A stretch of 64,000 nt of DNA, taken from assembly GCF_014204975.1 (NCBI RefSeq), contig NZ_JACHMM010000001.1, positions 7,098,501 through 7,162,500 on the forward strand. Direction: 5' to 3'. The stretch's first letter is position 1. Every line of letters begins with the position of its first letter. Origin of the DNA: Jiangella mangrovi (GTDB lineage Bacteria > Actinomycetota > Actinomycetes > Jiangellales > Jiangellaceae). Positions 47,415 through 56,289 of the stretch are shown piece by piece. The notes below the pieces were generated by a model that saw nothing but the letters and a program-made list of their open reading frames with translations, had not been told where the DNA came from and did no database searches. The position numbers and the translations under genes are program-made.

Positions 47415-48304
47415 TGGCCGCTGCCATCGGCAGGCGGCCCGGCGAGCCGCGCCGGGTCGCCTACCTCTACATCCTGCCCGCCGTCCTGGTCTTCGGCCTG
47501 TTCATCCTCTTTCCGCTGATCAGGACGGCGCAGTTCTCGCTCTACGAGTGGAACGGGCTGGGGGCCAGCTCATGGGCGGGGTTCCAGAACTACCGCGACG
47601 TCTTCACCGAGCCGCAGCTGCGCGGGGCGTTCGTGCACGCGCTGGTGCTGGTCGTGTTCTACGCGGTCGTCCCGGTGCTGCTGGGGCTGCTGCTCGCGGC
47701 GACCATGAGCCGGGCGGTCCTGCGCGGGCTCGGCTTCTTCCGAGTGGTGCTGTTCCTGCCGCAGGTGATCCCCATGGTCGTGGTCGCCATCGCCTGGCGG
47801 CAGATCTACGAGCCGAACGGGCCGCTCAACGACCTGCTCCGCTCGGTCGGGCTGGGCGCGCTGGCGCGGCCGTGGCTGGGCGACTACACGTGGGCGCTGC
47901 CGTCGGTCGGCATCGTCGGCACCTGGGTCGGCACCGGCCTGTGTCTCGTGCTGTTCCTGGCCGGCATGTCGCGCATCCCGCGTGAGCTGTACGAGGCGGC
48001 GCGGCTCGACGGCGCCGGCCCGTTCCGCGAGTTCCGGGCCATCACGCTGCCGTCGCTGCGCGGCGAGCTCGCGGTCGCCCTGACATTGACGGTCATCGCC
48101 GCGCTGAAGACCTTCGACCTCGTCTACGTCATGACCAGCGGCGGGCCGGGCACCGAGACCACCGTCCCGTCGTACCAGGTCTACAACAACGCGTTCCTGC
48201 TCGGCCGCGTCGGCACCGCGACCGCGCTGGCCATCGTGCTGACGCTGGTGGTGTTCGTGGCGACGGTGCTCATCAACCGCGTCGGCGAGCGGGGGCAGCG
48301 ATGA
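47414..48304 (+). CDS. ABC sugar transporter permease 1
   Basis: 296 residues, six membrane helices (first: LYILPAVLVFGLFILFPLI). The EAA loop that docks the ATPase is ELYEAARLDGAGPFREFRAITLP near residue 195. MalF-type CUT1 permease. It overlaps the binding-protein gene by one base and permease 2 by four. No ATPase gene is in the cluster; a shared MsiK-type ATPase, known in actinobacteria, is the likely partner. Confidence 0.95.
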   Translation: MAAAIGRRPGEPRRVAYLYILPAVLVFGLFILFPLIRTAQFSLYEWNGLGASSWAGFQNYRDVFTEPQLRGAFVHALVLVVFYAVVPVLLGLLLAATMSRAVLRGLGFFRVVLFLPQVIPMVVVAIAWRQIYEPNGPLNDLLRSVGLGALARPWLGDYTWALPSVGIVGTWVGTGLCLVLFLAGMSRIPRELYEAARLDGAGPFREFRAITLPSLRGELAVALTLTVIAALKTFDLVYVMTSGGPGTETTVPSYQVYNNAFLLGRVGTATALAIVLTLVVFVATVLINRVGERGQR

Positions 48305-49104
48305 TCTCGCGCGGCGAGCGGCTGGGCAACTACGCCGTGCTGGCGCTGTTCGCCGTCATCGCGGTGTACCCGGTGCTGCTGATCCTGCAGACGGCGCTGT
48401 CGAACGACCAGATCGGCGGCGGCGGGTCGTTCCACTGGGAGAACTTCGCCGACGCCTGGGACCAGGGCCACTTCGGCTCCTACCTGCGCACCAGCGTCAT
48501 CGTGGCGGTCCTGGTGGTCGGGCTGTCGACGCTGCTGTCGATCCTGGCCGGCTACGCGTTCGGCACCATGCGCTTCCGCGGCTCCGAGGTGATCTTCTAC
48601 CTCATCCTGCTCGGCATCATGGTGCCGGCCGAGGCGCTGGTCATCGCGCTCTACTTCGACCTGCGCGAGCTCGGCCTGACGAACACGCTGGTCGCCATCG
48701 TCATGCCACAGGTCGCGCAGTCGACGGCGTTCGGCACGTTCTGGATGCGCGCCTACTTCCGCGGCAGCTCGCGCGAGGTGATCGAGGCCGCGCGCATCGA
48801 CGGCGCCGGGCACTGGGCCACGCTCTGGCGCATCCTCGTGCCGATGGGCCGGCCCGCGCTCACCACCATGATCGTGCTGGTCTTCATGTGGACGTGGAAC
48901 GAGTTCCTCATCCCGCTGATCATGGCCACCGACGAGTCCCTGCGCACGGCGCCGCTGGGCCTGGCCTTCTTCCAGGGCCAGTACACGTCCGGCACCGCCC
49001 TGCTGGCCGCCGGCGCGACGCTGGTCGCGCTGCCGGTGGTCGTGCTCTACCTGTTCCTGCAGCGTCACTTCATCCGGGGGATGGTCGAGGGCGCCGTCAA
49101 GTAG
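48301..49104 (+). CDS. ABC sugar transporter permease 2
   Basis: 267 residues with six helices; EAA loop VIEAARIDGAGHWATLWRILVP near residue 165. MalG-type CUT1 permease. ATG overlaps the stop of permease 1 (ATGA). The last residues RHFIRGMVEGAVK are the usual MalG-type C-terminus. The deacetylase gene starts 32 bases later, so it is probably part of the same transcript. Confidence 0.95.
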   Translation: MISRGERLGNYAVLALFAVIAVYPVLLILQTALSNDQIGGGGSFHWENFADAWDQGHFGSYLRTSVIVAVLVVGLSTLLSILAGYAFGTMRFRGSEVIFYLILLGIMVPAEALVIALYFDLRELGLTNTLVAIVMPQVAQSTAFGTFWMRAYFRGSSREVIEAARIDGAGHWATLWRILVPMGRPALTTMIVLVFMWTWNEFLIPLIMATDESLRTAPLGLAFFQGQYTSGTALLAAGATLVALPVVVLYLFLQRHFIRGMVEGAVK

Positions 49105-49136
49105 CGCCCGTAATGCACCACTCGAGAGGAGTCACC

Positions 49137-51848
49137 ATGCGAGCAGTGAGATCCGCTGCTGCAGCCGCCACCGCAGCCCTCCTCGCGGCGACGCTCACCG
49201 CGACACCAACCGTGGCCGCCGCACCGGCCGCCTCGGGCGCGCCACCGCGAGCCGACGCCGTCGACCTGGACGTGCTGTTCATCGGCGCCCACCCCGACGA
49301 CGAGGCCGGCGCACTGGCCGCACTGGGCCAGTGGCACGAGGCGGCCGATGTGCAAGCCGGCGTCATCACCGTCACCCGGGGCGAGGGCGGCGGCAACGCC
49401 GTCGGGCTCGAGGAGGGTCCGGAGCTCGGCATGCTGCGCGAGGCCGAGGAGCGCAGCGCGGTCGCCAACGCGAGCATCGAGAACGTCTACAACCTCGACG
49501 AGCTCGACTTCTTCTACAACGCCAGCGCGCCGCTGACCGACCAGGTGTGGGGCGACGACGCGCTCGAGCGGGTCGTGCGGGTGGTCCGCTCGACCCGCCC
49601 CGAGGTCATCGTCACGATGAACCCGTCGCCGACCCCCGGCAACCACGGCCATCACCAGCAGGCCGCGCGGCTGGCCGTCGAGGCCTACGAGGCCGCGGCC
49701 GACCCCGAGGCGTTCCCGGAGCAGCTGTCCGACGAGGGCCTGTCGACCTGGCGGGTCTCGCGCATCCTGCGCAGCGGCGCCACCGGCACCGGGGCCGCCG
49801 GCTCGGCCTGCGAGACCACGCCGTACACCCCGGCCGACCCCACCGACCGCGTCTTCGGTGCCTGGCAGGGCCGGGCCTCGACCGAGACCGGCGAGCTGTG
49901 GGCGCTGCGCGAGCGGAAGGCGCAATGGGAGTACGTGAGCCAGGGCTGGGCGGTCTTCCCGCCGCCGCCCACCGACCCCGAGCAGAACGGCTGCGACTTC
50001 TTCACGCTGATCGCGAGTCGGACGCCGTACCCGATGCCCGGCACCGGACAGACGGCGGCGCTGCAGGGCGCGCTGCTGCCGATGGACGGCGGGCTGCCGC
50101 TGGGCACCGAGCTGACCATCGACCCGGAGCCGTTCCTCGTGCTGCCGGGTGAGTCGTTCGCGGCGACGGTGACGGTGCGCGCGCCGGCCCGCAAGCCGCT
50201 GGTGTCGCCGTCGCTGACGGTGTCCGGCCCGGCCGGGTGGACGGCCGAGGTGCCGGACGGAGCGCTGCCGCGGACGCTGCGCCCCGGCCGCGAGGTGAGC
50301 GTCGACGTCGTCGTCACCCCGCCGGCCGACGCCGCCGCGGGCGAGCGGGTGGCGCTGGCGGCGACGCTGACGACCCGCACCGGCAGCGGCTCCAACGAGG
50401 CCGCCGTCGAGACCACCACCGACGTGCGCGGCGAGCTGGCGCAGCGGCCCGAGGCCGAGGTCTTCGCCGACTGGACCGCCGAGGTCGACCTGCCGAAGCT
50501 CGAGAGCCTGATCGCGCCGATCGCCTCGCTCCCGTCCGGTGCCGGCACGGCGGTCGTCGTCGAGGTCACCAACGACGGCGACACCGCGGCCTCGGGGTCG
50601 GTGACGCTGGAGCTCCCCGCCGGGTTCTCGGCGCAGTCCGCCACACTGCCGTACGCGGACCTGGCGCCCGGAGCCACCACGACGGTCACGTTCTCCGTCA
50701 CCAACACCGACCCGTCGCTGCCGACGTCGAACCGGGCGCCGGGCGGCGGCTACCCGTTCCGGATCGTCACCGACTTCGGCTCCGGCACCGACACCCAGAA
50801 CGCGACCCTCGAGCTGGTGCCGTCGGCCGACCTCGAGATCCAGACCGAGGCGCCGGTGCTCGACGGCGTGGCCGGCGAGGGCGAGTACCCGGGTGACCCG
50901 ATCGACACCTCGACCATGTGGGAGGGCCAGGCGGTGCCGCCGGCCGACGCGTCGGCCACGACGCGGCTGGCCTTCACCGAGGACGCGCTGTACGTGCTGG
51001 TCGAGGTCACCGACGAGGCGCTGGGCACGGTGCTGCCGCTCGAGGACTGCAAGCGGCACTGGCGCACCGACTCCGTCGAGATCACCATCGACCCGCGCGG
51101 GCAGTCGTCGAACACGTCGACGACGTTCAAGACCGGCATCTTCCCGACGACCGTCGAGGGCGAGCCGTGCTTCCAGCGCGACGCCGACAACCACCAGGGC
51201 CCGGGGGCCGAGACGGCGCCCGGCATGGAGGTCGCGTCGGTGGTGAACGAGCCGTACGACGGGTACACCATCGAGGCGAAGATCCCGTTCGACGTGCTGC
51301 CCGACACCATCGACCCGGAGCGCGTGGGCTTCAACGTGCTGGTCTACGACTCCGACACGCAGGACAAGACCGGCCAGACGCGCATCGGCTGGTCCACGTT
51401 CAACGGCGTTCAGGCCGACCCGTTCCGGTGGGCGCGGTTGCGGCTGGGCGGATACCCGGACAGCGCACCGGCACCGGTCGCGCCGATCATGCCCGACACC
51501 GCCGCGCTGAGCATCGACTCGCCGCAGAGCATCGCGCAGTCCGCCGAGGACGGCGTCGGGCTCGGTGGCGGGCCGGAGCTGCCCGCACGGACGGCGTCGG
51601 TCACGTCGGCACGGCTGTCGGGCTCGGGCGACGAGGTCGAAGTGCGGCTGCGTGCCCGCACCGACGGCCGGGCCAACGTCTTCCTGTGGGACGGCGACAG
51701 CGTGGCCGGCTCGGTGTCGGCCGACGTCGAGGCCGGCCGGACGACGGTCGACGTGCCGGTGACCGACGGGTCCGGCGGTGAGCTGACCGCGCTGGTCGCG
51801 TTCGTCACCGACGGCGGCACCCTGGCCCTGGCCGAACCGGTCGGCTGA
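49137..51848 (+). CDS. Secreted PIG-L/LmbE deacetylase with C-terminal beta domains
   Basis: 903 residues. Sec signal (1 to about 35), the PIG-L domain (about 40-290) with zinc ligands in IGAHPDDEAGAL and the later HGHHQQA, then NEW3-type Ig-like domains (about 330-560) and a CBM9-like beta-sandwich (about 575-780), then a short tail domain. PIG-L enzymes remove N-acetyl groups from GlcNAc-type sugars; this one works outside the cell and appears anchored to carbohydrate. ATG with GAGAGGA upstream, 32 bases after permease 2. Its place in an ABC sugar operon suggests that it prepares the sugar before uptake. A 10-bp hairpin follows. Confidence 0.9.
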   Translation: MRAVRSAAAAATAALLAATLTATPTVAAAPAASGAPPRADAVDLDVLFIGAHPDDEAGALAALGQWHEAADVQAGVITVTRGEGGGNAVGLEEGPELGMLREAEERSAVANASIENVYNLDELDFFYNASAPLTDQVWGDDALERVVRVVRSTRPEVIVTMNPSPTPGNHGHHQQAARLAVEAYEAAADPEAFPEQLSDEGLSTWRVSRILRSGATGTGAAGSACETTPYTPADPTDRVFGAWQGRASTETGELWALRERKAQWEYVSQGWAVFPPPPTDPEQNGCDFFTLIASRTPYPMPGTGQTAALQGALLPMDGGLPLGTELTIDPEPFLVLPGESFAATVTVRAPARKPLVSPSLTVSGPAGWTAEVPDGALPRTLRPGREVSVDVVVTPPADAAAGERVALAATLTTRTGSGSNEAAVETTTDVRGELAQRPEAEVFADWTAEVDLPKLESLIAPIASLPSGAGTAVVVEVTNDGDTAASGSVTLELPAGFSAQSATLPYADLAPGATTTVTFSVTNTDPSLPTSNRAPGGGYPFRIVTDFGSGTDTQNATLELVPSADLEIQTEAPVLDGVAGEGEYPGDPIDTSTMWEGQAVPPADASATTRLAFTEDALYVLVEVTDEALGTVLPLEDCKRHWRTDSVEITIDPRGQSSNTSTTFKTGIFPTTVEGEPCFQRDADNHQGPGAETAPGMEVASVVNEPYDGYTIEAKIPFDVLPDTIDPERVGFNVLVYDSDTQDKTGQTRIGWSTFNGVQADPFRWARLRLGGYPDSAPAPVAPIMPDTAALSIDSPQSIAQSAEDGVGLGGGPELPARTASVTSARLSGSGDEVEVRLRARTDGRANVFLWDGDSVAGSVSADVEAGRTTVDVPVTDGSGGELTALVAFVTDGGTLALAEPVG

Positions 51849-51855
51849 GGCGGTG

Positions 51856-51889
51856 GGGCGGAGGTGGCCGCGCCGGCGCCTCCGCCCCT
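51856..51889 (+). terminator. Terminator after the deacetylase gene
   Basis: GGGGCGGAGG (51856-51865) pairs exactly with CCTCCGCCCC (51880-51889) around 14 bases, eight bases after the stop. Confidence 0.65.
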
Positions 51890-51916
51890 CCCCTCCGCCC
51901 CGTAGGCTCGGCCATC

Positions 51917-52717
51917 ATGGTGCTGGCGTACGAGACCTACGGGGCGGGCCGGCCGCTCGTCCTGCTGCCGTGGTTCGGCCTGGACCGCAGCGCGATGATC
52001 GCCGCGTTCGAGCCGGTCTTCGAGCCGACGCTCACCCGCCGAGCCGGGTGGCGGCGCATCTACGCCGACCTGCCGGGGACCGGCGAGTCTCCCGGCGGTG
52101 AGCCGACGTCCGACGCGGTGTGCGACGCGGTGCTGCGCCTGATCGCATCGGCCGAGCCCGGCGGTGCGCCGGTCGCCCTGGCCGGCTGCTCGTACGGCGG
52201 CTACATCGCCTCGGGGGTGGCGCGCCGGGCGCCGGACCGGGTCGCCGGGCTGCTGCTGGTTTGCTCGGGCGTGCGGATAGCGCCGGAGGACCGCACGCTG
52301 CCGCCGTCGCCGCCCGGTCCGCCCCCGGCCGGCTGGCTCGACGGTGTCCGCCCCGACCTCGCCGACCACTTGGCGACGGCACTCGGTCACCGGACCGCGG
52401 CGGTGGCGGCGCAGGTCGACGCCGTCGTCGCCGCGGCGCTGACCGGCGACGACGACTTCCTCGACCGGCTCCGCCCAGGCGGCTTCCGGCTCTCCGACGA
52501 GGACTCGCCGACGACCTACGGCGGGCCGATGGCGTTCCTGTGCGGGCGGGCCGACCTCGTCGCCGGGTACGCCGACCAGTTCGCCGCGCTCGAGCGCTAC
52601 CCGGACGGCGCGTACGCGGTGGTCCCGGACGCCGGGCACTACCTGCCGTTCGAGCAGCCGAGCGTCTTCCGCGACCTCGTCGGCCACTGGCTCGGCCGGC
52701 TCGCCCGGCTCGCTTAG
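51917..52717 (+). CDS. Alpha/beta hydrolase
   Basis: 266 residues. The nucleophile elbow is GCSYGG near residue 91, the acid Asp in CGRADLVAGY and the catalytic His in DAGHYLP near the C-terminus. Short chain, no signal peptide, so cytoplasmic. ATG at 51917 with TAGGCT (51903-51908) eight bases before it: a leaderless message. Its stop overlaps the convergent tetR stop by three bases. Substrate unknown. Confidence 0.85.
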   Translation: MVLAYETYGAGRPLVLLPWFGLDRSAMIAAFEPVFEPTLTRRAGWRRIYADLPGTGESPGGEPTSDAVCDAVLRLIASAEPGGAPVALAGCSYGGYIASGVARRAPDRVAGLLLVCSGVRIAPEDRTLPPSPPGPPPAGWLDGVRPDLADHLATALGHRTAAVAAQVDAVVAAALTGDDDFLDRLRPGGFRLSDEDSPTTYGGPMAFLCGRADLVAGYADQFAALERYPDGAYAVVPDAGHYLPFEQPSVFRDLVGHWLGRLARLA

Positions 52718-53448
52718 CGGGCGGCGAGGCGGTCCAGCCACTGCTCGAGCAGGGCGCGCTCGGCGCTGGTGAGCCCGTCACCGGCCTCGGCGTCCGTGCC
52801 GTCGCTCGTCGTGCGCAGGGCCTCGCGCAGTGCCGCCGCCCGGGCGGCCACCGGATCGGCGGATGCCGGTGCGGCGGCGGGCTCGGCGCCGGCGACCAGG
52901 GTGCGCAGCACGCTGTCGCGGGCCAGCTCCGACAGCGCGAGGTCGCGCTCGGCCTCAGGGGCCGCGATGAGCATGAGCACGACGCCGACACCGGTGGCGT
53001 GGGCGAGCTCGGCGGCCCGCTCGACGCTCATGGTGAGCCGGCCGGTGGCGGCGACCCGGCCGAGCAGCCGGCGCAGGTTCGCGGCCGCCTCGCGACCGGC
53101 CGGCGACTCGCCCGCGGGCCGGCCGTTGCCGTACATGAGCACGTAGAACGCCGGCCGCGCGAGGCCGAACTCGACGTGCTGGTCCCAGCCGCGGCGCAGG
53201 TCGGCGACGGGGTCGTCGGTCTCGGCGAGCGCGCGCTTGTCCTTCAGGTACTCCTCGAACGCGTACGCGGTGACGGCGTCGAGCAGGCCGGTCATGTCGC
53301 CGAAGAGCCGGTACAGCGTGGGCGCCTGCACCCCGGCCGCGGCGCTCACCGCGCGCGTGGACACCGCCTCGCGGCCCTCGCGATCGAGCAGGTCCGCGGC
53401 GGCGCGCAGGATGCGGTCGCGGGTGTCGCCGCTGTCGGCCGGGCTCAT
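52714..53448 (-). CDS. TetR-family transcriptional regulator
   Basis: 244 residues. The N-terminal HTH is RDRILRAAADLLDREGREAVSTRAVSAAAGVQAPTLYRLFGD in pattern (family residues about 12-55), with the ligand-binding helical domain after it. The ATG at 53448 was chosen over a start six codons upstream. It is divergent from the aldo/keto reductase gene; two palindromes in the 98-base gap are likely its operators, making the reductase its target. Confidence 0.93.
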   Translation of the reverse strand: MSPADSGDTRDRILRAAADLLDREGREAVSTRAVSAAAGVQAPTLYRLFGDMTGLLDAVTAYAFEEYLKDKRALAETDDPVADLRRGWDQHVEFGLARPAFYVLMYGNGRPAGESPAGREAAANLRRLLGRVAATGRLTMSVERAAELAHATGVGVVLMLIAAPEAERDLALSELARDSVLRTLVAGAEPAAAPASADPVAARAAALREALRTTSDGTDAEAGDGLTSAERALLEQWLDRLAAR

Positions 53449-53458
53449 GGGAATCGAT

Positions 53459-53517
53459 GCTAACACTTCGTCGTTAGCGTCGTTATCAAATCAGTGTTAA
53501 CGTCCAAGCGTTAGCAC
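53459..53517. promoter_or_regulatory. Two TetR-type palindromic operators
   Basis: GCTAAC and GTTAGC, eight bases apart, form a palindrome at 53459-53478. A second at 53494-53517 has half sites GTGTTAACG and CGTTAGCAC around six bases. Both share the core GTTA(A/G)C and lie between the divergent tetR and reductase starts. Confidence 0.65.
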
Positions 53518-53546
53518 TGAAAACACGCTCGACGAAGGAGCACTCC

Positions 53547-54542
53547 ATGCGCACCACCACCCTCGGCAGCACCGGCCCCGCCGTCTCCGCGCTCGGCCTC
53601 GGCCTCATGGGCATGTCCGACCTCTACGGGCCGGCCGACCGCGCCGAGTCCGTCGCCACCGTCCACGCCGCCCTCGACGCGGGCATCACCCTGCTCGACA
53701 CCGGCGACTTCTACGGCATGGGCGACAACGAGCTGCTGCTCAACGACGCGCTGCGCGGACGCAACCGCGACGACGTCGTCATCAGTGTGAAGTTCGGCGG
53801 CCTGCGCGGCCCGGACGGCGCGTGGATCGGCTTCGACGCCCGCCCGGCAGCGGTCAAGACCTTCGCCGCCTACAGCCTGCGCCGGCTGGGCACCGACCAC
53901 ATCGACGTCTACCGGCCGTCGCGCGTCGACCCGGACGTGCCGATCGAGGACACCGTGGGCGCCATCGCCGAGCTCGTGCAGGCCGGCTACGTGCGCCACA
54001 TCGGGCTCTCCGAGGTCGGCGCCGACACCCTGCGCCGCGCCGCCGCCGTCCACCCGATCTCGGACCTGCAGATCGAGTACTCGCTGCTCTCCCGCGGCAT
54101 CGAGCAGACGATCCTGCCCACGGCTCGCGAGCTCGGCATCGGCGTGACGGCGTACGGCGTCCTGTCGCGCGGGCTGCTCAGCGGCCACTGGCGGCCGGAC
54201 CGCGAGCTGACCGCCGGCGACTTCCGCAGCACCAGCCCGCGGTTCCAGGACGGCAACCTCGAGCGCAACCTCGCGCTGGTCGAGGCGCTGCGCGGCGTGG
54301 CGGAGCAGCGGGGCGCGACGGTGGCGCAGGTGGCCATCGCCTGGGTCGCCGCTCAGGGGGCCGACGTCGTCCCGCTGGTCGGCGCGCGCACCCGCGAGCG
54401 GCTGGCCGAGTCGCTCGGCGCCGCCGGCCTGGTGCTCGACCAGGGCGACCTCGCCCGCATCGAGCAGGCCGTCCCGGCCGGCGCCGCCGCCGGCGACCGG
54501 TACGCCGCCTACGCGTACGCGCACCTCGACAGCGAGCGCTGA
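53547..54542 (+). CDS. Aldo/keto reductase (second of two)
   Basis: 331 residues. Catalytic Asp and Tyr (LDTGDFYGMGDNE) and Lys (ISVKFGG) are present. At the usual His position the sequence is VYRPSRVDP, so His is replaced by Ser; a YRPAR-type motif is found in a subgroup of actinobacterial members. ATG with GAAGGAGCACTCC upstream. The TetR operators control this gene and probably tetR itself. The substrate is unknown, and the changed His may alter activity. Confidence 0.9.
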   Translation: MRTTTLGSTGPAVSALGLGLMGMSDLYGPADRAESVATVHAALDAGITLLDTGDFYGMGDNELLLNDALRGRNRDDVVISVKFGGLRGPDGAWIGFDARPAAVKTFAAYSLRRLGTDHIDVYRPSRVDPDVPIEDTVGAIAELVQAGYVRHIGLSEVGADTLRRAAAVHPISDLQIEYSLLSRGIEQTILPTARELGIGVTAYGVLSRGLLSGHWRPDRELTAGDFRSTSPRFQDGNLERNLALVEALRGVAEQRGATVAQVAIAWVAAQGADVVPLVGARTRERLAESLGAAGLVLDQGDLARIEQAVPAGAAAGDRYAAYAYAHLDSER

Positions 54543-54685
54543 GGCGTCCGGATCGAGCGGTTCGGCCGGGCTCGCGCGAGCATTCATCCGACGGCCCCGC
54601 GCCGTTCATCGATCCGCAGCGCGCTCCACGCCGGCATCTGGCTTCGTGTCGAGTGACGTCTCTCTCGTGACCCGGCAGGAGCCCG

Positions 54686-56221
54686 ATGTCCCTCACGTCA
54701 GCCGCGGAACGGCTGCGCGACTCGCCCCGCGCCACGCTGGTGGGCGGGGCGGTGGCGTCGACGGCCATCGCGGTCACCGTCACCCTGGCCGGCCCGATCC
54801 CCGGCGTGATCCTGCCCGACGGCCCGCTGGGACTGTGGCGGGCCGCCGACCACGGCCGCCCGGCGTGGAGCATGCTGGCGGTCGTCGGCATCACGGCGCT
54901 GTCGCTGATCTTCGTCCGGCTGTACCTACTGGCCCGCGACCACGTCGTCGACGTGCGGTGGGTGGTCCGCACGGCGGTCGTCTGGACACTGCCGATGCTG
55001 CTGGCGCAGCCGATCCTCAGCCTCGACGCCTACTCCTACGTCGCGCAGGGGCAGCTGCTCAACGTCGGCATCGACCCCTACCTGACCGGACCCATCGTGT
55101 TCGGCGCCGGTCCGCTGCTCGACCCCGTGGCGCCGGTCTGGCGGATGACGCCGGCGCCGTACGGGCCGCTGTCGCTGAGCCTGCTGGGCTGGTCCTCCGA
55201 CCTCACCGGCGCCTCGCACGTGCCGTTCGTGCTGCTGCTGCGGCTGCTGACGATCGGCACGGTGGTGGCCGGCGCCGTCGCGGTGGCCCGGCTGGCCCGG
55301 CCCGGCACGCAGGCCGCCGCGGTGGCGCTGGTCGCCGCCAACCCGATCGTCGTGCTGCACCTGGTCGGCGGCGTGCACCTGGACGTGCTGGTCGGCACGC
55401 TCGCGCCCGTGGTGCTGCTGGCCGTGCGCAAGCGCTGGTGGTGGCTGGCCGCGCTGCTGGCGGCGGTCTCGTTCGCTGTCAAGCTGCCCGGCGTCGTCCT
55501 GGTCGGCTACGTGCTGTGGGCGAGGTTCCGGGACCGCGAGGCGCGCTGGGCCGGCACGGTCACGGTGCTGGCGGTGACGGCCGCCGTCACGCTGGCCGCA
55601 GCTGCCGCCGTCCCCGACGGATGGGGCTGGATCGCGACCCTCGACACCCCGGGCAAGGTGGACATCCTCTACACGATCCCGGCGGCCATCGCGGGCGTGG
55701 CGTACGGGTTCATCAGCCTGACGGTGGGCGGCGTGACGTTCCGCGAGCTGCTCGACTGGTCGCGCGTGGTCTGTGCGCTGGCCGGAGCGGTCGTCATCGG
55801 CTGGCTGATCCTCCGCGGCAGCGAGCCGCACACGCCCGTGCGCCGGGCCGGGACGCTGGTGGGCAGCGCGCTGGTCGTGCTGGCCCTGGCCGCGCCCGTG
55901 ATCCACGCCTGGTACCTGTCGTGGGGACTGGCGCTGCTGGCGGCGTGCGCCGGCGTCGTCGGGCACCGCTGGCTCATCGCGCTGAGCGTGGGGCTGTGCT
56001 TCACCGCGCTGCCCGACCCGCTCACCCGCTGGCACCACGGCCTGCTGCCGGTGACGCTGCTGCTCGTGGTGGTCACGCTGGCGCTCACGCTCTGGTGGGT
56101 TGGTGGGTCGCGGGAGCCGGCGCGAGTCCCCTCACGCGTGAGGGTGGGTTCGGTGGAGGGGCGGGAGGACGCTGCGCCGGCTCCGCTTCGCGGCGGTGAA
56201 GCATGCCGCGTGCGCTCTTGA
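54686..56221 (+). CDS. MptB-like polyprenol-phosphomannose-dependent alpha-1,6-mannosyltransferase
   Basis: 511 residues with about 12 to 13 hydrophobic helices. The GT-C loop LDAYSYVAQGQLLNVGIDPY near residue 113 with its acidic residues is the MptA/MptB signature. MptB elongates lipomannan-type glycans outside the membrane from polyprenyl-phosphomannose. ATG at 54686 with CAGGAGCCCG upstream. The last about 36 residues are polar and coincide with one arm of a 21-bp inverted repeat, which may be a late addition to the reading frame. Confidence 0.82.
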   Translation: MSLTSAAERLRDSPRATLVGGAVASTAIAVTVTLAGPIPGVILPDGPLGLWRAADHGRPAWSMLAVVGITALSLIFVRLYLLARDHVVDVRWVVRTAVVWTLPMLLAQPILSLDAYSYVAQGQLLNVGIDPYLTGPIVFGAGPLLDPVAPVWRMTPAPYGPLSLSLLGWSSDLTGASHVPFVLLLRLLTIGTVVAGAVAVARLARPGTQAAAVALVAANPIVVLHLVGGVHLDVLVGTLAPVVLLAVRKRWWWLAALLAAVSFAVKLPGVVLVGYVLWARFRDREARWAGTVTVLAVTAAVTLAAAAAVPDGWGWIATLDTPGKVDILYTIPAAIAGVAYGFISLTVGGVTFRELLDWSRVVCALAGAVVIGWLILRGSEPHTPVRRAGTLVGSALVVLALAAPVIHAWYLSWGLALLAACAGVVGHRWLIALSVGLCFTALPDPLTRWHHGLLPVTLLLVVVTLALTLWWVGGSREPARVPSRVRVGSVEGREDAAPAPLRGGEACRVRS

Positions 56222-56252
56222 CGCCGGCTCCGCGTCCTCCCGCCCCTCCACC
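56152..56252. terminator. Long inverted repeat between mptB and the M28 gene
   Basis: Perfect 21-base arms (56152-56172 and 56232-56252; they begin GGTGGAGGGGCGGGAGGAC) enclose 59 bases that also contain a repeated GCCGGCTCCGC. The first arm lies inside the 3' end of mptB; the second is 38 bases before the M28 stop. It can end both converging transcripts. Confidence 0.6.
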
Positions 56253-56289
56253 TGGTCAGCCCTGCTTGCGCTGGTGACGCCGGCTCGGG

